Shown: piece after piece, positions 53,572-63,200 of the stretch
How positions within the stretch are numbered: the first letter of the stretch is position 1
Layout of the letters: the number at the start of each line of letters is the position of its first letter
The notes under the pieces: model-generated
What the model was told of the DNA's origin: nothing
The model's input: only the letters and a program-made list of their open reading frames with translations
Database searches by the model: none
Source: Methylonatrum kenyense
GTDB taxonomy: Bacteria > Pseudomonadota > Gammaproteobacteria > Nitrococcales > Aquisalimonadaceae
Direction of reading: 5' to 3'
Length of the DNA: 64,000 nt
Assembly (NCBI RefSeq): GCF_023195885.1
Contig: NZ_JALPKO010000004.1
Span: 124,001 to 188,000 of the forward strand
Made by a program: the position numbers and the translations under genes

Positions 53572-54497
53572 TCCGTCTGCTGTTGCTCGGCTTTCTGCTG
53601 TTGCCGGCGTCGGTGCAGGGGTACAGTCTGTCGCCGCAGCAGATTGCGCCCGGCGTCTATATGTTCGAGGGCGCCACCGAGCACTTCACCCGCGACAACA
53701 AGGGCGATATCGCCAATACGGGGTTCATCGTCGGCGAAGACGGCGTGCTGGTGTTCGATACCGGGCCGTCCCGCAACTACGGGCAAAGCATGCGCCTCGC
53801 CATTGCCACGGTAACCGACAAGCCGGTCGTGGCGGTCTACGTCAGCCACCATCATCCGGATCATTTCCTTGGCAATCAGGCCTTCGGGGACGTCCCGATC
53901 CATGCCCTGGAGCACACCATCGAGACGATCCGTCGCGATGGCGATGCGGTTACCGACAGTCTGTATCGCCTGGTGGGTACACCAATGGCCGGCACGGAAC
54001 CGGTTGAACCCGGCGAGCTTGTCACGCTCGGGCGCCAGACCGTTGCCGGCCGGGATATCGAGCTGATTGCCGCCGGCGGGCATGGTGGCGACGGGCATGC
54101 CGACCTGATGCTCCTGGATCACGCCAGCGGCGTGCTGTTCGCCGGCGATCTGGTGTTTCATGAGCGGGCACCGACCACGCCCAATGCCGAACTAGGCCAG
54201 TGGCACGATGCCCTGGACCGGATCGAGGAGCTTGACTTCCGGGTTCTGGTGCCGGGACACGGTCCTCCGGCGCGTGGTCCCGAGCCGGTGCAGCAGACCC
54301 GGGATTACCTCCGCTGGCTGGAGGAGCACCTGCATGAGGCTGCTGCGGCCGGGTTGGATGCCGCCGAGGTCATGTACCTGGATCTGCCCGACCGGTTCCA
54401 GCACATGGGTGTCCTGGAGCAGGAGTATCGCCGCTCGGTGGCGCATCTTTACCCGGATATCGAACGCGCCACGCTGCGTGATGTTCGGGAGCCATGA
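53568..54497 (+). CDS. Quinoprotein relay system zinc metallohydrolase (MBL fold)
   Basis: A 309-residue exported metallo-beta-lactamase-fold protein: GTG start overlapping the previous stop, signal peptide (LLLLGFLLLPASVQG), metal motif HHHPDH at 94-99, a further AGGHGGDGHADLMLL histidine site, the aspartate in GVLFAGDLVF, and the last histidine in VPGHGPPARG. It belongs to a set found with PQQ alcohol oxidation and SoxYZ-like carriers, suggesting a thioester or persulfide substrate on the carrier; that is inference. Confidence 0.9.
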   Translation: MIRLLLLGFLLLPASVQGYSLSPQQIAPGVYMFEGATEHFTRDNKGDIANTGFIVGEDGVLVFDTGPSRNYGQSMRLAIATVTDKPVVAVYVSHHHPDHFLGNQAFGDVPIHALEHTIETIRRDGDAVTDSLYRLVGTPMAGTEPVEPGELVTLGRQTVAGRDIELIAAGGHGGDGHADLMLLDHASGVLFAGDLVFHERAPTTPNAELGQWHDALDRIEELDFRVLVPGHGPPARGPEPVQQTRDYLRWLEEHLHEAAAAGLDAAEVMYLDLPDRFQHMGVLEQEYRRSVAHLYPDIERATLRDVREP

Positions 54498-55099
54498 TTC
54501 TTCGGCAACTGCTCTGTTGCGGTCTGCTGATCGTTGCCGCGCAGTCACTGCATGCTGAGCCGGACAACGACAGCGAGGCGTGCAGCGCAGGGTTTCGTCA
54601 TATCAATGACGAGGGTTACCGCGAAGATTACTACATGGCCCGCACCCCCGATTGCGTTCCCGGTGGGGTGCGCCTGGACACCGGGGGGTTGCGTGAACTG
54701 ATCAGCAACCGTCCGGAAGCGGTATTGATCGATGTCATGGCGGTCCAGGATCACATTCTCCCGGATCTGGAACGGGGCTGGATCCAGGGCGAGGAACGGG
54801 TTTCGATTCGCGATAGCCTTTGGTTGCCCAACGTCGGACTGGGCTGGATCGACGACGAGATCCGGCAATGGTTTGCCGAACGACTGCGCGCCTACAGCGG
54901 CGGCGATTCCGCCCATCCGCTGGTCTTCTACTGTTTGCAGGACTGCTGGATGGCGTGGAATGCGGCGCGTCGGGCGGCGCGCATGGGATACACCGCCGTC
55001 TACTGGTACGCCGACGGCATTGATGTCTGGGCCGAAAAGGGGTTGCCCACCGAGAGGGCGGAACCGGTGCCATTGCGGGGGAATCTTGATGACAAGTGA
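54494..55099 (+). CDS. PQQ-dependent catabolism-associated CxxxCW rhodanese-like protein
   Basis: A 201-residue exported protein. Signal peptide to about SLHAE, then a rhodanese-like fold with VLIDVMAVQDHILPDLERGW and the family motif FYCLQDCWMAWNAARRA, where Cys147, Cys151 and Trp152 are the CxxxCW element. Found repeatedly with quinoprotein alcohol dehydrogenases; role unknown, possibly sulfur or thiol transfer with the SoxYZ-like carrier. Overlaps the metallohydrolase gene by 4 bp. Confidence 0.88.
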   Translation: MILRQLLCCGLLIVAAQSLHAEPDNDSEACSAGFRHINDEGYREDYYMARTPDCVPGGVRLDTGGLRELISNRPEAVLIDVMAVQDHILPDLERGWIQGEERVSIRDSLWLPNVGLGWIDDEIRQWFAERLRAYSGGDSAHPLVFYCLQDCWMAWNAARRAARMGYTAVYWYADGIDVWAEKGLPTERAEPVPLRGNLDDK

Positions 55100-55259
55100 C
55101 GCCGACTCTGAATCCGAGGATAATGGGACTTTGTCATCAAACAGCGCTGCTGCCGGATGCGTCTGGCGCGGTGGCGCCGGGCGCCGCAAGCATGATTATC
55201 GGGGCGCTGTGAGTGACAATCAGCCGACGGCCCGCGAAGAACGGGCTGCAGGAGGAGCC

Positions 55260-57230
55260 ATGGCCCGCACTGACGGAGCCGGACAACTCGAAGCGCCGTT
55301 AAACCGCGCCGCTGCGCCGAACCAACGGCGCGAGGACGGCCTCAGAATCATTCGCCGCTCCTGGGAGCGCTGCAATGCCGAGTACGGCATCGACCGGGTC
55401 GCCAATCACCCGCCGGCAGTTGTCGACAGCCCGCATCTGGTGGAGTCCAAGGACCAGTACGGTGAACTGGTGCAGGTGGCGCGGACCGAGATGCAGAGCC
55501 TGTACCAGCAGATTGCCGGTTCGGGCTATGCGCTGCTGCTGACCGACGCCTGCGGGATGATCCTGGAATACGTCGGCGAGGACAACCTGAAGGGCATGTT
55601 CCGTGATGCCGGCCTGCTGCATGGCGCGATCTGGGACGAGGCCCATGAGGGCACCAACGGCATCGGTACCTGCATCGCCGAGAGTCGACCCGTCAATGTC
55701 TTTCGCGACCAGCATTTCCGTGCCCGGCACCAGCCACTGAGTTGCTCCGGTGCCCCGATCTGGGATCCCGAGGGCAAGCTGCTGGCGGTGCTGGATGCGT
55801 CGACGGTCAGTGCCTCCGATACGCCCCAGAGCCAGTTGCACACACTGGCGCTGGTGACGATGTCCGCCCAGCTGATCTCCAAAACGCGTTTTACCAGCAG
55901 TTTCAGGGATGCGCTGATCCTGCGCTTTCACAGCCGCCCGGAATATGTCGGTCTGATCAATGACGGCGCCCTCGCCGTCTCGGGCGACGGGCGAATCATC
56001 GCCGCGGATCACAACGCCGTCGGCTATCTCGGGGCGCGTGACAGGGTCGAGATTGTCGGCCGGCGGATCAGCGATGTGCTGGATATCCAGCCGACAACAC
56101 TGCGCGAACGCGCCAGTCGGCCGTCGATGCCGTACTGGCCGGTGTACGGGAAGGGTGGCGGTGCCCGGTTCTATGCCACGGTGCTGAGTCCGGCGCGCGA
56201 TGGTCTTCCCGGCGACCGCCTGCTCGCTCGCGAGCAGCGGCCGGTTTCGCGGGCGCAGCAGCGCCGCTTTCCGGCGGACCTGTCCTGCCTGGCGGGGCAG
56301 GATCCAACCATGCAGGAGAACATCGATTGCGCCCAGCGGGTCATGGACCGGGACATTCCGATCCTGCTCATCGGCGAGACAGGCACCGGCAAGGAATTGT
56401 TCGCTCGTGCGGTGCATGAGGCCAGCAGCAGATCGCAACGGCGCTTCGTGGCGGTCAACTGTGCCGCCATCCCGGAAAGCCTGATCGAAAGCGAGTTGTT
56501 CGGTTACAAGCCCGGCGCATTTACCGGGGCCCAGCGGGGCGGCAACAAGGGCCGCGTGCTGGAGGCCGATGGCGGCACGCTGTTCCTTGACGAGATCGGC
56601 GACATGCCGCTGGAACTCCAGACGCGGCTGTTGCGCGTGCTGGAGGAGCAGGAGGTCGTACCCCTGGGTGGTGGTGAGCCGCTGCCGGTGGAGATCAGCC
56701 TGGTCAGCGCCACCAACTCCGACCTGGAAGGTAAGGTGGCCAGCGGCGCATTCCGCGAGGACCTGTACTACCGCCTGAACGGCATCTGCCTGCAGCTGCC
56801 GGCGCTGCGCGAGCGGCATGACATGGCGGAAATCATCCATAACGTACTCGAGCATGAACTCGACAGCCGCGAGATCACGATCAGCCCGGAGGCCTTCAGT
56901 TGTCTGATGGCCTATCACTGGCCCGGCAACCTGCGGCAATTGCGCAACGTGCTGCGCACGGCACTTGCCCTGTGTCGTGATGGCGTGATTCGTCGCGAGC
57001 AGCTAAGCCGCGAACTGCGGGCGCTGCAAGTCGATGCGCGGCCGGAGGCCGACAACGCCGATGGCGCCACTTCGACGCCGGGCAGGCTGGACGCGGCCGA
57101 ACGTGCAGCATTGCTGGCGGAGCTCAATCGCCAGGACTGGAATGTCACGCGCACGGCCGCCGAACTCGACATGAGCCGCAACACCCTGTACCGCAAGATG
57201 CGCAAGCACGGCATATCGCCGCCGGCCTGA
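55260..57230 (+). CDS. AcoR-like sigma-54-dependent activator of alcohol oxidation
   Basis: A 656-residue regulator; the ATG at 55260 follows AGGAGG by 4 nt. Layout: N-terminal segment typical of AcoR (IRRSWERCNAEYGID), a GAF domain (about 65-210, with WDEAHEGTNGIGTCIAE), a PAS-like region (230-310), the AAA+ domain with Walker A GETGTGKE (372-379) and GAFTGA (419-424), then a Fis-type helix-turn-helix at the end (WNVTRTAAELDMSRNTLYRKM). It senses a small molecule rather than phosphorylation. Place and type make it the likely activator of the sigma-54 promoters at 49237 and 46503. Confidence 0.93.
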   Translation: MARTDGAGQLEAPLNRAAAPNQRREDGLRIIRRSWERCNAEYGIDRVANHPPAVVDSPHLVESKDQYGELVQVARTEMQSLYQQIAGSGYALLLTDACGMILEYVGEDNLKGMFRDAGLLHGAIWDEAHEGTNGIGTCIAESRPVNVFRDQHFRARHQPLSCSGAPIWDPEGKLLAVLDASTVSASDTPQSQLHTLALVTMSAQLISKTRFTSSFRDALILRFHSRPEYVGLINDGALAVSGDGRIIAADHNAVGYLGARDRVEIVGRRISDVLDIQPTTLRERASRPSMPYWPVYGKGGGARFYATVLSPARDGLPGDRLLAREQRPVSRAQQRRFPADLSCLAGQDPTMQENIDCAQRVMDRDIPILLIGETGTGKELFARAVHEASSRSQRRFVAVNCAAIPESLIESELFGYKPGAFTGAQRGGNKGRVLEADGGTLFLDEIGDMPLELQTRLLRVLEEQEVVPLGGGEPLPVEISLVSATNSDLEGKVASGAFREDLYYRLNGICLQLPALRERHDMAEIIHNVLEHELDSREITISPEAFSCLMAYHWPGNLRQLRNVLRTALALCRDGVIRREQLSRELRALQVDARPEADNADGATSTPGRLDAAERAALLAELNRQDWNVTRTAAELDMSRNTLYRKMRKHGISPPA

Positions 57231-57267
57231 AGCGCGGGGATCGATCAGCGTCTTTCCAGGGGGGTTC

Positions 57268-57717
57268 CTAAATCTTCAGCCGCCGTCCCACGGCGTCGTT
57301 CTCGCGCAGCCGTGCAACTGATTCGTCATCCGGAATCTGTGGCCGGTCACGCTCCCGATCGACAATGCACAGAAACCCCAGCGGTTCATCGCCCAGCGGG
57401 TGAAACTGGTGCACGGTGTGCGAGGAGATATAGACGCAGTCGTGTAGCTCGATGGGTTCCACGCGGTCCTGCAGGATGACTTCGCCGCGGCCCCGGATCA
57501 CCACCACCGCGTGGGGGTGTTCGTGGTGTTCCAGCGAGGAATAGCCGCCGGGCTGCACCTCGAAATAGCGCGTGATGAAATTCAGGCGCGACTCGTCTGA
57601 GCCCTCGCCCAGCAGGGTCTGGCGCGTGATATCCCGAAAGCCGGTGCCCTCGGTCTTGTATTGCTTCAGGTCCACCGAATCCCAGCGGTAGTCCCGCGCC
57701 CGAATCACCTTTGCCAT
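57268..57717 (-). CDS. Cupin, possible methylthioxylulose-5-phosphate methylsulfurylase
   Basis: A 149-residue single-domain cupin. Metal motif EHHEHPHAVVVIRGRGEV and second motif HTVHQFHPLGDEPLGFLCIV are intact. The start is the ATG at 57717 with AGGAAGG upstream. It lies 24 bp after the RuBisCO-like protein gene. In Rhodospirillum rubrum a cupin works with a RuBisCO-like protein in the shunt from methylthioadenosine to 1-deoxyxylulose 5-phosphate and methanethiol; the pairing here suggests the same, but no mtnA or mtnP gene is seen. Confidence 0.82.
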   Translation of the reverse strand: MAKVIRARDYRWDSVDLKQYKTEGTGFRDITRQTLLGEGSDESRLNFITRYFEVQPGGYSSLEHHEHPHAVVVIRGRGEVILQDRVEPIELHDCVYISSHTVHQFHPLGDEPLGFLCIVDRERDRPQIPDDESVARLRENDAVGRRLKI

Positions 57718-57741
57718 GCAATACACCTTCCTGCCGTCGTG

Positions 57742-58845
57742 TCAGCGCCCAAGGGTTGCGAGCAGCCGCCGTGTGGCGCCACGCAGGTCATCCTGCTGGT
57801 ACAGGCTGCCGCCGATCAGCACCATGGTATCGACCCCGTACTGGTCGATCCAATGCGCTGCCCGGGCCATGTCCATGCCGCCGCCGGGTGCGGGCATCGC
57901 GCCACACAAACGGCCCAGCGGCCGCCGCAGGGCATGGTTGATGGCTTCACAGGTGGCGAGACTGAAACCGAAGCGACCGCCGGTATTCGGATAGATCACC
58001 GCATCGGCACCGGCGACACGAAACAGGTCGCCCAGCAGTACCTCCGGCTGCAGCCCGTGGTCTGTCCCGAAGTAACTGCCCGTCATCGCCGGATGCGCCA
58101 GCACGGCCAGGCCGAATTCATCGCGGGCAAGACGCATGCTGTCCAGCCCGCACAGCCAGGGTGACAGCAGCACGCCGCGGCAGCCGGCATTGCGGGCCAT
58201 CGCCATGCGTTCCAGCAACTCGCCGGGTCCGGCGGTGACGTTCGGAAAATACAGGCTGCGGCCGGCCTGCTGCGCGTTCATCTGCTCGACGGCCCGCTGG
58301 CAGGCAAGCATCCGGTCACGAAAGCGCGCCGAGGGCTGGTTTGCCAGACCGTGATCATCCTTGATGATATCGACGCCGCCGGCGGCAAAGGCACGGGTGA
58401 TTTCCGCCAGGGTGCTCGCATCGGAGCCCATCGGTTTCAGCGCGGTACAACTCAGCGGCTGGTCCGGCGACAATTGCAACAGGGCGCGCAGGCCGGCGAT
58501 GCCGTGGCCGGGGCCACCAAAATGATCCAGCAGCGTCTCCGGCCAGTCGATACCGGTGATCAGGATGCCGGCCTTCATCGAGATATTGCCGAACAGCATG
58601 TTGAGCAACTGGGTCAGCTCACCACCGCACAGCTCGGCGGCGTAGGCGATGGATGCATTCCAGGTGTGTTCGCCGGTCTGCCGCAGGTCGACCACCTGGC
58701 CGACGTGGCGTTCCAGCAAGGGCTCCGGGATGCAGCGCGCCGGAAGCTCGGCGGTCTGTTCCAGGGCGATGCCGCGGGCCTTGTCCGCGCCGTTTTCGCC
58801 GGCGGCCAGGGTCAACCGGTAATGAACCCGCAGGGCATTGTCCAT
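57742..58845 (-). CDS. RuBisCO-like protein (form IV)
   Basis: A 367-residue member of the RuBisCO large-chain superfamily, shorter than true large subunits (about 460). NMLFGNISMKAGI and TALKPMGSDASTLAEI replace the canonical lysine loop (K137 kept, second lysine now M139). IIKDDHGLANQ has the carbamylatable lysine K162, D163 and D164, with His165 in place of the metal-ligand Glu. Carboxylation is therefore unlikely; isomerase (enolase-like) chemistry as in methionine salvage or the MTA-isoprenoid shunt is expected. The start at 58845 follows GGAG. The cupin neighbour favours the shunt. Confidence 0.9.
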   Translation of the reverse strand: MDNALRVHYRLTLAAGENGADKARGIALEQTAELPARCIPEPLLERHVGQVVDLRQTGEHTWNASIAYAAELCGGELTQLLNMLFGNISMKAGILITGIDWPETLLDHFGGPGHGIAGLRALLQLSPDQPLSCTALKPMGSDASTLAEITRAFAAGGVDIIKDDHGLANQPSARFRDRMLACQRAVEQMNAQQAGRSLYFPNVTAGPGELLERMAMARNAGCRGVLLSPWLCGLDSMRLARDEFGLAVLAHPAMTGSYFGTDHGLQPEVLLGDLFRVAGADAVIYPNTGGRFGFSLATCEAINHALRRPLGRLCGAMPAPGGGMDMARAAHWIDQYGVDTMVLIGGSLYQQDDLRGATRRLLATLGR

Positions 58846-58870
58846 GGTTGCGGCGCTCCAGGGCCTGTGT

Positions 58871-59089
58871 TCAGAGGTGGTGAACGGCGCGCAGCGCGGC
58901 AATGGGGGAACCGATCACCAGGATGGCCAGCAGCAGGAAGGCGAGAAACATCGCCCACGGCGGCAGTTGCGGCCAGATGTGCGTGAAAAACCAGTAAAGC
59001 GCGGCAATATAGCCGCCAACGACCGCGCTGCCTACCAGCACGGCAATGATCAGCCGTCGTCGCAGGTCGCTGTTCGGCGCGTCAGACAT
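58871..59089 (-). CDS. Small two-helix membrane protein
   Basis: A 72-residue protein (start 59089; 59104 also possible). Helices at about 16-38 and 47-66, separated by HIWPQLPPW. It is 25 bp upstream of the RuBisCO-like gene on the same strand, so probably in its operon. No family recognised and no role in sulfur salvage known. Confidence 0.6.
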   Translation of the reverse strand: MSDAPNSDLRRRLIIAVLVGSAVVGGYIAALYWFFTHIWPQLPPWAMFLAFLLLAILVIGSPIAALRAVHHL

Positions 59090-59208
59090 GGTTTTGCACC
59101 GCATCGGCTTGTAACGTTACGTCAACGCGGATCGTTTCCCACACGGCTGACAGGGCCGCGCGGCACGACAGCTGATTTGGCATTCCGCATCGTCCTGGAG
59201 GAAGGTTC

Positions 59209-59700
59209 ATGCCCGAGTTGCGTACAACGGATCTGTGTGACGCTCATGGTAATGCGGTTCGCATTATCGCGCCCATGTTTCAGGATTATGGTGGCCGGCG
59301 CCTGTTCAACGGTCCGGTGAGTACCGTGCAGACCTTCGAGGACAATTCCCGCGTCCGCGAGGCGCTGTCCGAGCCTGGTGACGGGCGGGTGCTGGTTGTG
59401 GACGGCGGTGGTTCCATGCGCTGCGCGCTGCTGGGTGACAACCTCGCCCGCATGGGACATGACAATGGCTGGGCCGGAGTCGTGGTCTACGGCTGCGTGC
59501 GGGATGCCGCCGAACTGGCTGCCATTCCATTGCCGGTCAAGGGCCTGAATACCCATCCACGGCGTAGCGAGAAGCGGGGTGAGGGTGAGCGCGATGTGCC
59601 GGTGAGCTTCGGCGGTATCAGCATTCGGCCGGGCGAATATCTCTATGCGGATGAGGATGGCGTCATCGTTGCGGCCGAGCCTCTGGATCTGCCCGGCTGA
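59209..59700 (+). CDS. rraA: RraA-family protein (RNase E inhibitor / HMG aldolase fold)
   Basis: A 163-residue protein; the ATG follows GGAGGAAGG. RraA signatures: TTDLCDAHGN, the loop VLVVDGGGSMRCALLGDNLARMG, and GVVVYGCVRDAAEL with the Arg-Asp pair that in related enzymes binds substrate and metal. Length and the NTHPRRSEKRGEGERDVPVSFGG region match proteobacterial RraA (regulator of RNase E activity) and the HMG/CHA aldolases. Which function applies is not clear. Confidence 0.93.
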   Translation: MPELRTTDLCDAHGNAVRIIAPMFQDYGGRRLFNGPVSTVQTFEDNSRVREALSEPGDGRVLVVDGGGSMRCALLGDNLARMGHDNGWAGVVVYGCVRDAAELAAIPLPVKGLNTHPRRSEKRGEGERDVPVSFGGISIRPGEYLYADEDGVIVAAEPLDLPG

Positions 59701-59749
59701 GTGGGGTGGACGCCGTGGAATGACGTGGTTGGGTGGTGAGCAGGCGGAT

Positions 59750-60139
59750 ATGAGCGAGACAGGCGTACGTGTGGATCGCTGGCTGTGGGCGGCGCGGTTC
59801 TTCAAGACCCGGCGGCTTGCGGTTGAAGCGATCAACGGCGGCAAGGTGGAGTTGAACGACGCGCGGGCCAAGCCCGCGAAGACGGTGCGTCCCGGGGATG
59901 AGCTGCGCATCCGCAAGGATGCCTTCGAATTCCATGTGCAGGTGCTGGATGTGGCCGAGCAGCGCGGCCCGGCAAAGATCGCGCAGACACTGTACGAGGA
60001 GTTCGCCGACAGCATCGAGCGGCGTGAAGCACTGCGCGTGCAGCTCCGCACCCAGTCCGCCGCCTTTCCACAGCCCAGGGGTCGCCCCGACAAGCACAGC
60101 CGACGTGAACTGGCACGGTTCAAGAAGGGAGAGGTCTGA
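59750..60139 (+). CDS. hslR: Ribosome-associated heat shock protein Hsp15
   Basis: A 129-residue protein starting at the ATG at 59750. The S4 RNA-binding domain covers residues 6-65 (VRVDRWLWAARFFKTRRLAVEAINGGKVELN). The basic C-terminal half includes RPDKHSRRELARFKKG as in Hsp15, which binds free 50S subunits carrying a nascent chain. It follows rraA by 49 bp. Confidence 0.93.
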   Translation: MSETGVRVDRWLWAARFFKTRRLAVEAINGGKVELNDARAKPAKTVRPGDELRIRKDAFEFHVQVLDVAEQRGPAKIAQTLYEEFADSIERREALRVQLRTQSAAFPQPRGRPDKHSRRELARFKKGEV

Positions 60140-60151
60140 GGGAAAAGTGAG

Positions 60152-60250
60152 AAGTGTTCAGTGTTCAGTTTTCCGACAGACATCCGGCTTCCGGATAGGC
60201 ATTGCAGATCTGCACCGTCTGAACACTGAAAACTGAACCACTGAACACTT
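60152..60250. repeat. Imperfect long inverted repeat between convergent hslR and dnaE2
   Basis: Arms at 60152-60173 and 60228-60250 match with one base insertion; each contains repeats of GTGTTCA/TGAACAC. The loop is about 54 nt. It may act as a two-way terminator or be a member of a dispersed intergenic repeat family. Confidence 0.75.
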
Positions 60251-60253
60251 CCC

Positions 60254-63200
60254 CTACCTGAAATCCCTCGACCGGGTCTGCAGTCGCCCGAGCAGTTCCG
60301 AATGATCCTCCAGTTTTCCCGCCACCAGATGACAGACCTCGCCGCGGCGTTCCCAGGTGCCGCTGACACCCAGCAGGCTGGCGCCGAGCAGGATGCGGCG
60401 CTGGGCCTCGGCGGTGCGTTTCCAGACCACCAGATTGATGTGCCCGGTTTCGTCCTCCAGGGTGACGAAGGTCACGCCGCCGGCGGATCCCGGGCGTTGC
60501 CGGTTGATCACCAGGCCGGCGGTGCGCACCAGCCGGCCATGTTCCATGGCCTGCAGATCGCTCGCACAGAGTAGCCGCCGGCGGCGCAATGTCCGCCGCA
60601 GCAGGGCCAGCGGGTGTGCCTCCAGGCTGAGGCCCAGGCTGGCATAGTCGGCCACCACGTTATCGCCGGTACTCGGCGGCGCCAGGGCCGGCTCATGCAC
60701 CTGCTGGCTGCTTGCGGCCAGCAACGGCAGATCCGGTTCGATGGCCAGTACCTGCCAGCAGGACTGCCGCCGATCCGCTGCCAGGGAGTGCAGCGCGCCA
60801 GCCTCGCTCAGTGCCTGCAGATCGCGTCGCGACAGTTGGCTGCGGTGTGCCAGATCGCCGATGCCGTAAAATGTTGCCTGTTCGCGCGCATCGATCAGCG
60901 CCCGGATGCCCTCGGCGGACAGTCCCTTGACCCTGTTCAGTCCGAGCCTGAGCGCCGGATTGCGGTTGTTGTCGCCGGCCTGTTCCAGGCTGCAGTCGGC
61001 CCGGCTGTGCAACACATCCACCGGCAGCACGGTGACGCCATGCTGGCGCGCGTCCCGCACCAGTTGCGCCGGGGCGTAGAAGCCCATCGGCTGGCTGTTG
61101 AGCAGGGCGCAGCAGAAGGCCGCCGGGTAGTGGTGCTTGAGCCAGGCGGAAACCCAGACCAGCTTGGCGAAACTGGCGGCATGGGACTCGGGAAAGCCGT
61201 AACTGCCGAAACCGCGGATCTGGCGGAAGATCTGATCGGCAAAGGCCCGGCTGTATCCACGCTCGGCCATGCCCTGGCGCAGACGTTGTTCGAAGTGCTC
61301 CAGCCCGCCCTTCATTTTCCAGGCCGCCATGGAGCGGCGCAGGTGATCCGCCTCGTCGGCGCTGAAGCCGGCGGCGGCCTGGGCCAGTTGCATCACCTGT
61401 TCCTGGAAGATCGGTACGCCCAGGGTTCGCTTGAGGACATGCTGCACCTCGTCGCTGGGGTAACTGATCGGTTCGAGTCCATCCCGTCGCCGCAGATAGG
61501 GATGCACCATGTCGCCCTGGATCGGGCCGGGACGCACGATGGCAACCTGGATCACCAGGTCATAGAAACGGCAGGGCCTGAGTCGTGGCAGCATGGCCAT
61601 CTGGGCGCGGGACTCCACCTGGAATACACCCATGGAATCGCCGCGCTGGAGCATGCGGTAGACGGCCTCGTCCTGTTGCGGGATGTCGGCTATTGTCAGG
61701 TGTCGACCGTGGTGTTCCGCCAGCAGGTCCAGGGTCCGGTGGATGGCGCTCAGCATGCCCAGCGCCAGTACATCCACCTTGAGCAGCCCGAGCGCCTCCA
61801 GGTCATCCTTGTCCCACTGGATTACCGTGCGCTTGGCCATGCCGGCGTTTTCCACCGGCACCAGTTCGCTTAGCGGGCCGCGGGAGATCACGAAGCCGCC
61901 GACATGCTGGGACAGGTGGCGAGGGAAGCCGACCAGCTCACGCACCAGGGTTAGCAGGCGATGCACCACCGGGGCTTGCGGATCGAGGCCGGCTTCGCGC
62001 ACCCGCTCCGGATCGATGCCCTTGTCATCCCACCAGTTCAGGTTGCCGCTCAGGCGTTCGATCTGGTCCTCCGCCAGGTCCAACGCCCGCCCCATGTCGC
62101 GGATCGCGCTGCGCGGCCGGTAGCTGATCACGGTGGCGGCCAGGGCGGCGCGCTGGCGGCCGTACTTGCGATAGATGTACTGGATGACCTCTTCACGCCG
62201 CTGGTGTTCGAAATCGACATCGATGTCCGGCGGTTCGTCGCGTGCACGGGAGATGAAGCGCTCGAACAGCAACTGGCTGGTGGCCGGGTCGACCTCGGTA
62301 ATGCCAAGGCAGTAGCAGACTGCCGAGTTGGCGGCGGAACCGCGTCCCTGGCAGAGGATGTCCCTGCTGCGGGCATAGCGAACAATGTCGTGCACGGTCA
62401 GGAAGTAGGCCTCGTAACGCAGTTCCGCGATCAGGTTCAGTTCCCGCGCGAGTTGCTGCCGGACCACTGCAGGCGCGCCTTCCGGCCAGCGCCAGCGTGC
62501 CCCCGCCTGCACCAGGCAACGCAGATGGGCGTCGGCGGTCATGCCGGCGGGGACCAGTTCCTCGGGATACTCGTAGCGCAGTTCGTCCAGCCGGAACCGG
62601 CAGCGCTCGGCGATCCGCAAGGTCTCCTGCAGCAGGCTGGCGGGATAGAGGCCGCGCAGGTGCCTCAGGCTGCGCAGGTGGCGTTCACCATTGGACTGCA
62701 ATTGCAGGCCCAACGCCGTCAGTGGCTTGCGCAGGCGGACGGCGCTCAGGCTGTCCTGCAGGGCGCGTCGTCCGCGACGGTGCATGTGGACATCGCCGGC
62801 AGCAACCAGCGGCAAGTCCAGTTCTTCGGCCAGTTGCTGCAGATGTTGCAAGTGGCCCGCGTCGTCAGGGCCATGAAAGCATTCGACGGCGATCCAGCCA
62901 CGACCGCGAAAATGCCGCGCGAACCAGTCGGCGCTCGCGTGATCGGGTGTCGACCCCGGAACCAGCAGTGCCAGGCAGGCGGGTACCGCCTGTTCCAGAT
63001 CATCCCGGAACACGCGGTAGCGCCCCTTGTCGGCGCGGGTGCGTGCCCGGGTGATCAGCGCACAAAGCTGACCGTAGGCGGCCCGGTCCGGCGCCAGCAG
63101 GACCAGGGTCGGTCCGTCGGTCAGCCGCAACTCGCTGCCGACAATCAGTTTCAGCCCGGTTTCCCGTGCCGCCCGCCAGGCCCGTACGACCCCGGCCAGC

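Noticed and set aside
55299-56939. 546-residue minus-strand ORF opposite the AcoR-like regulator
   Set aside because: Shadow ORF; no ribosome site and no recognisable domain.
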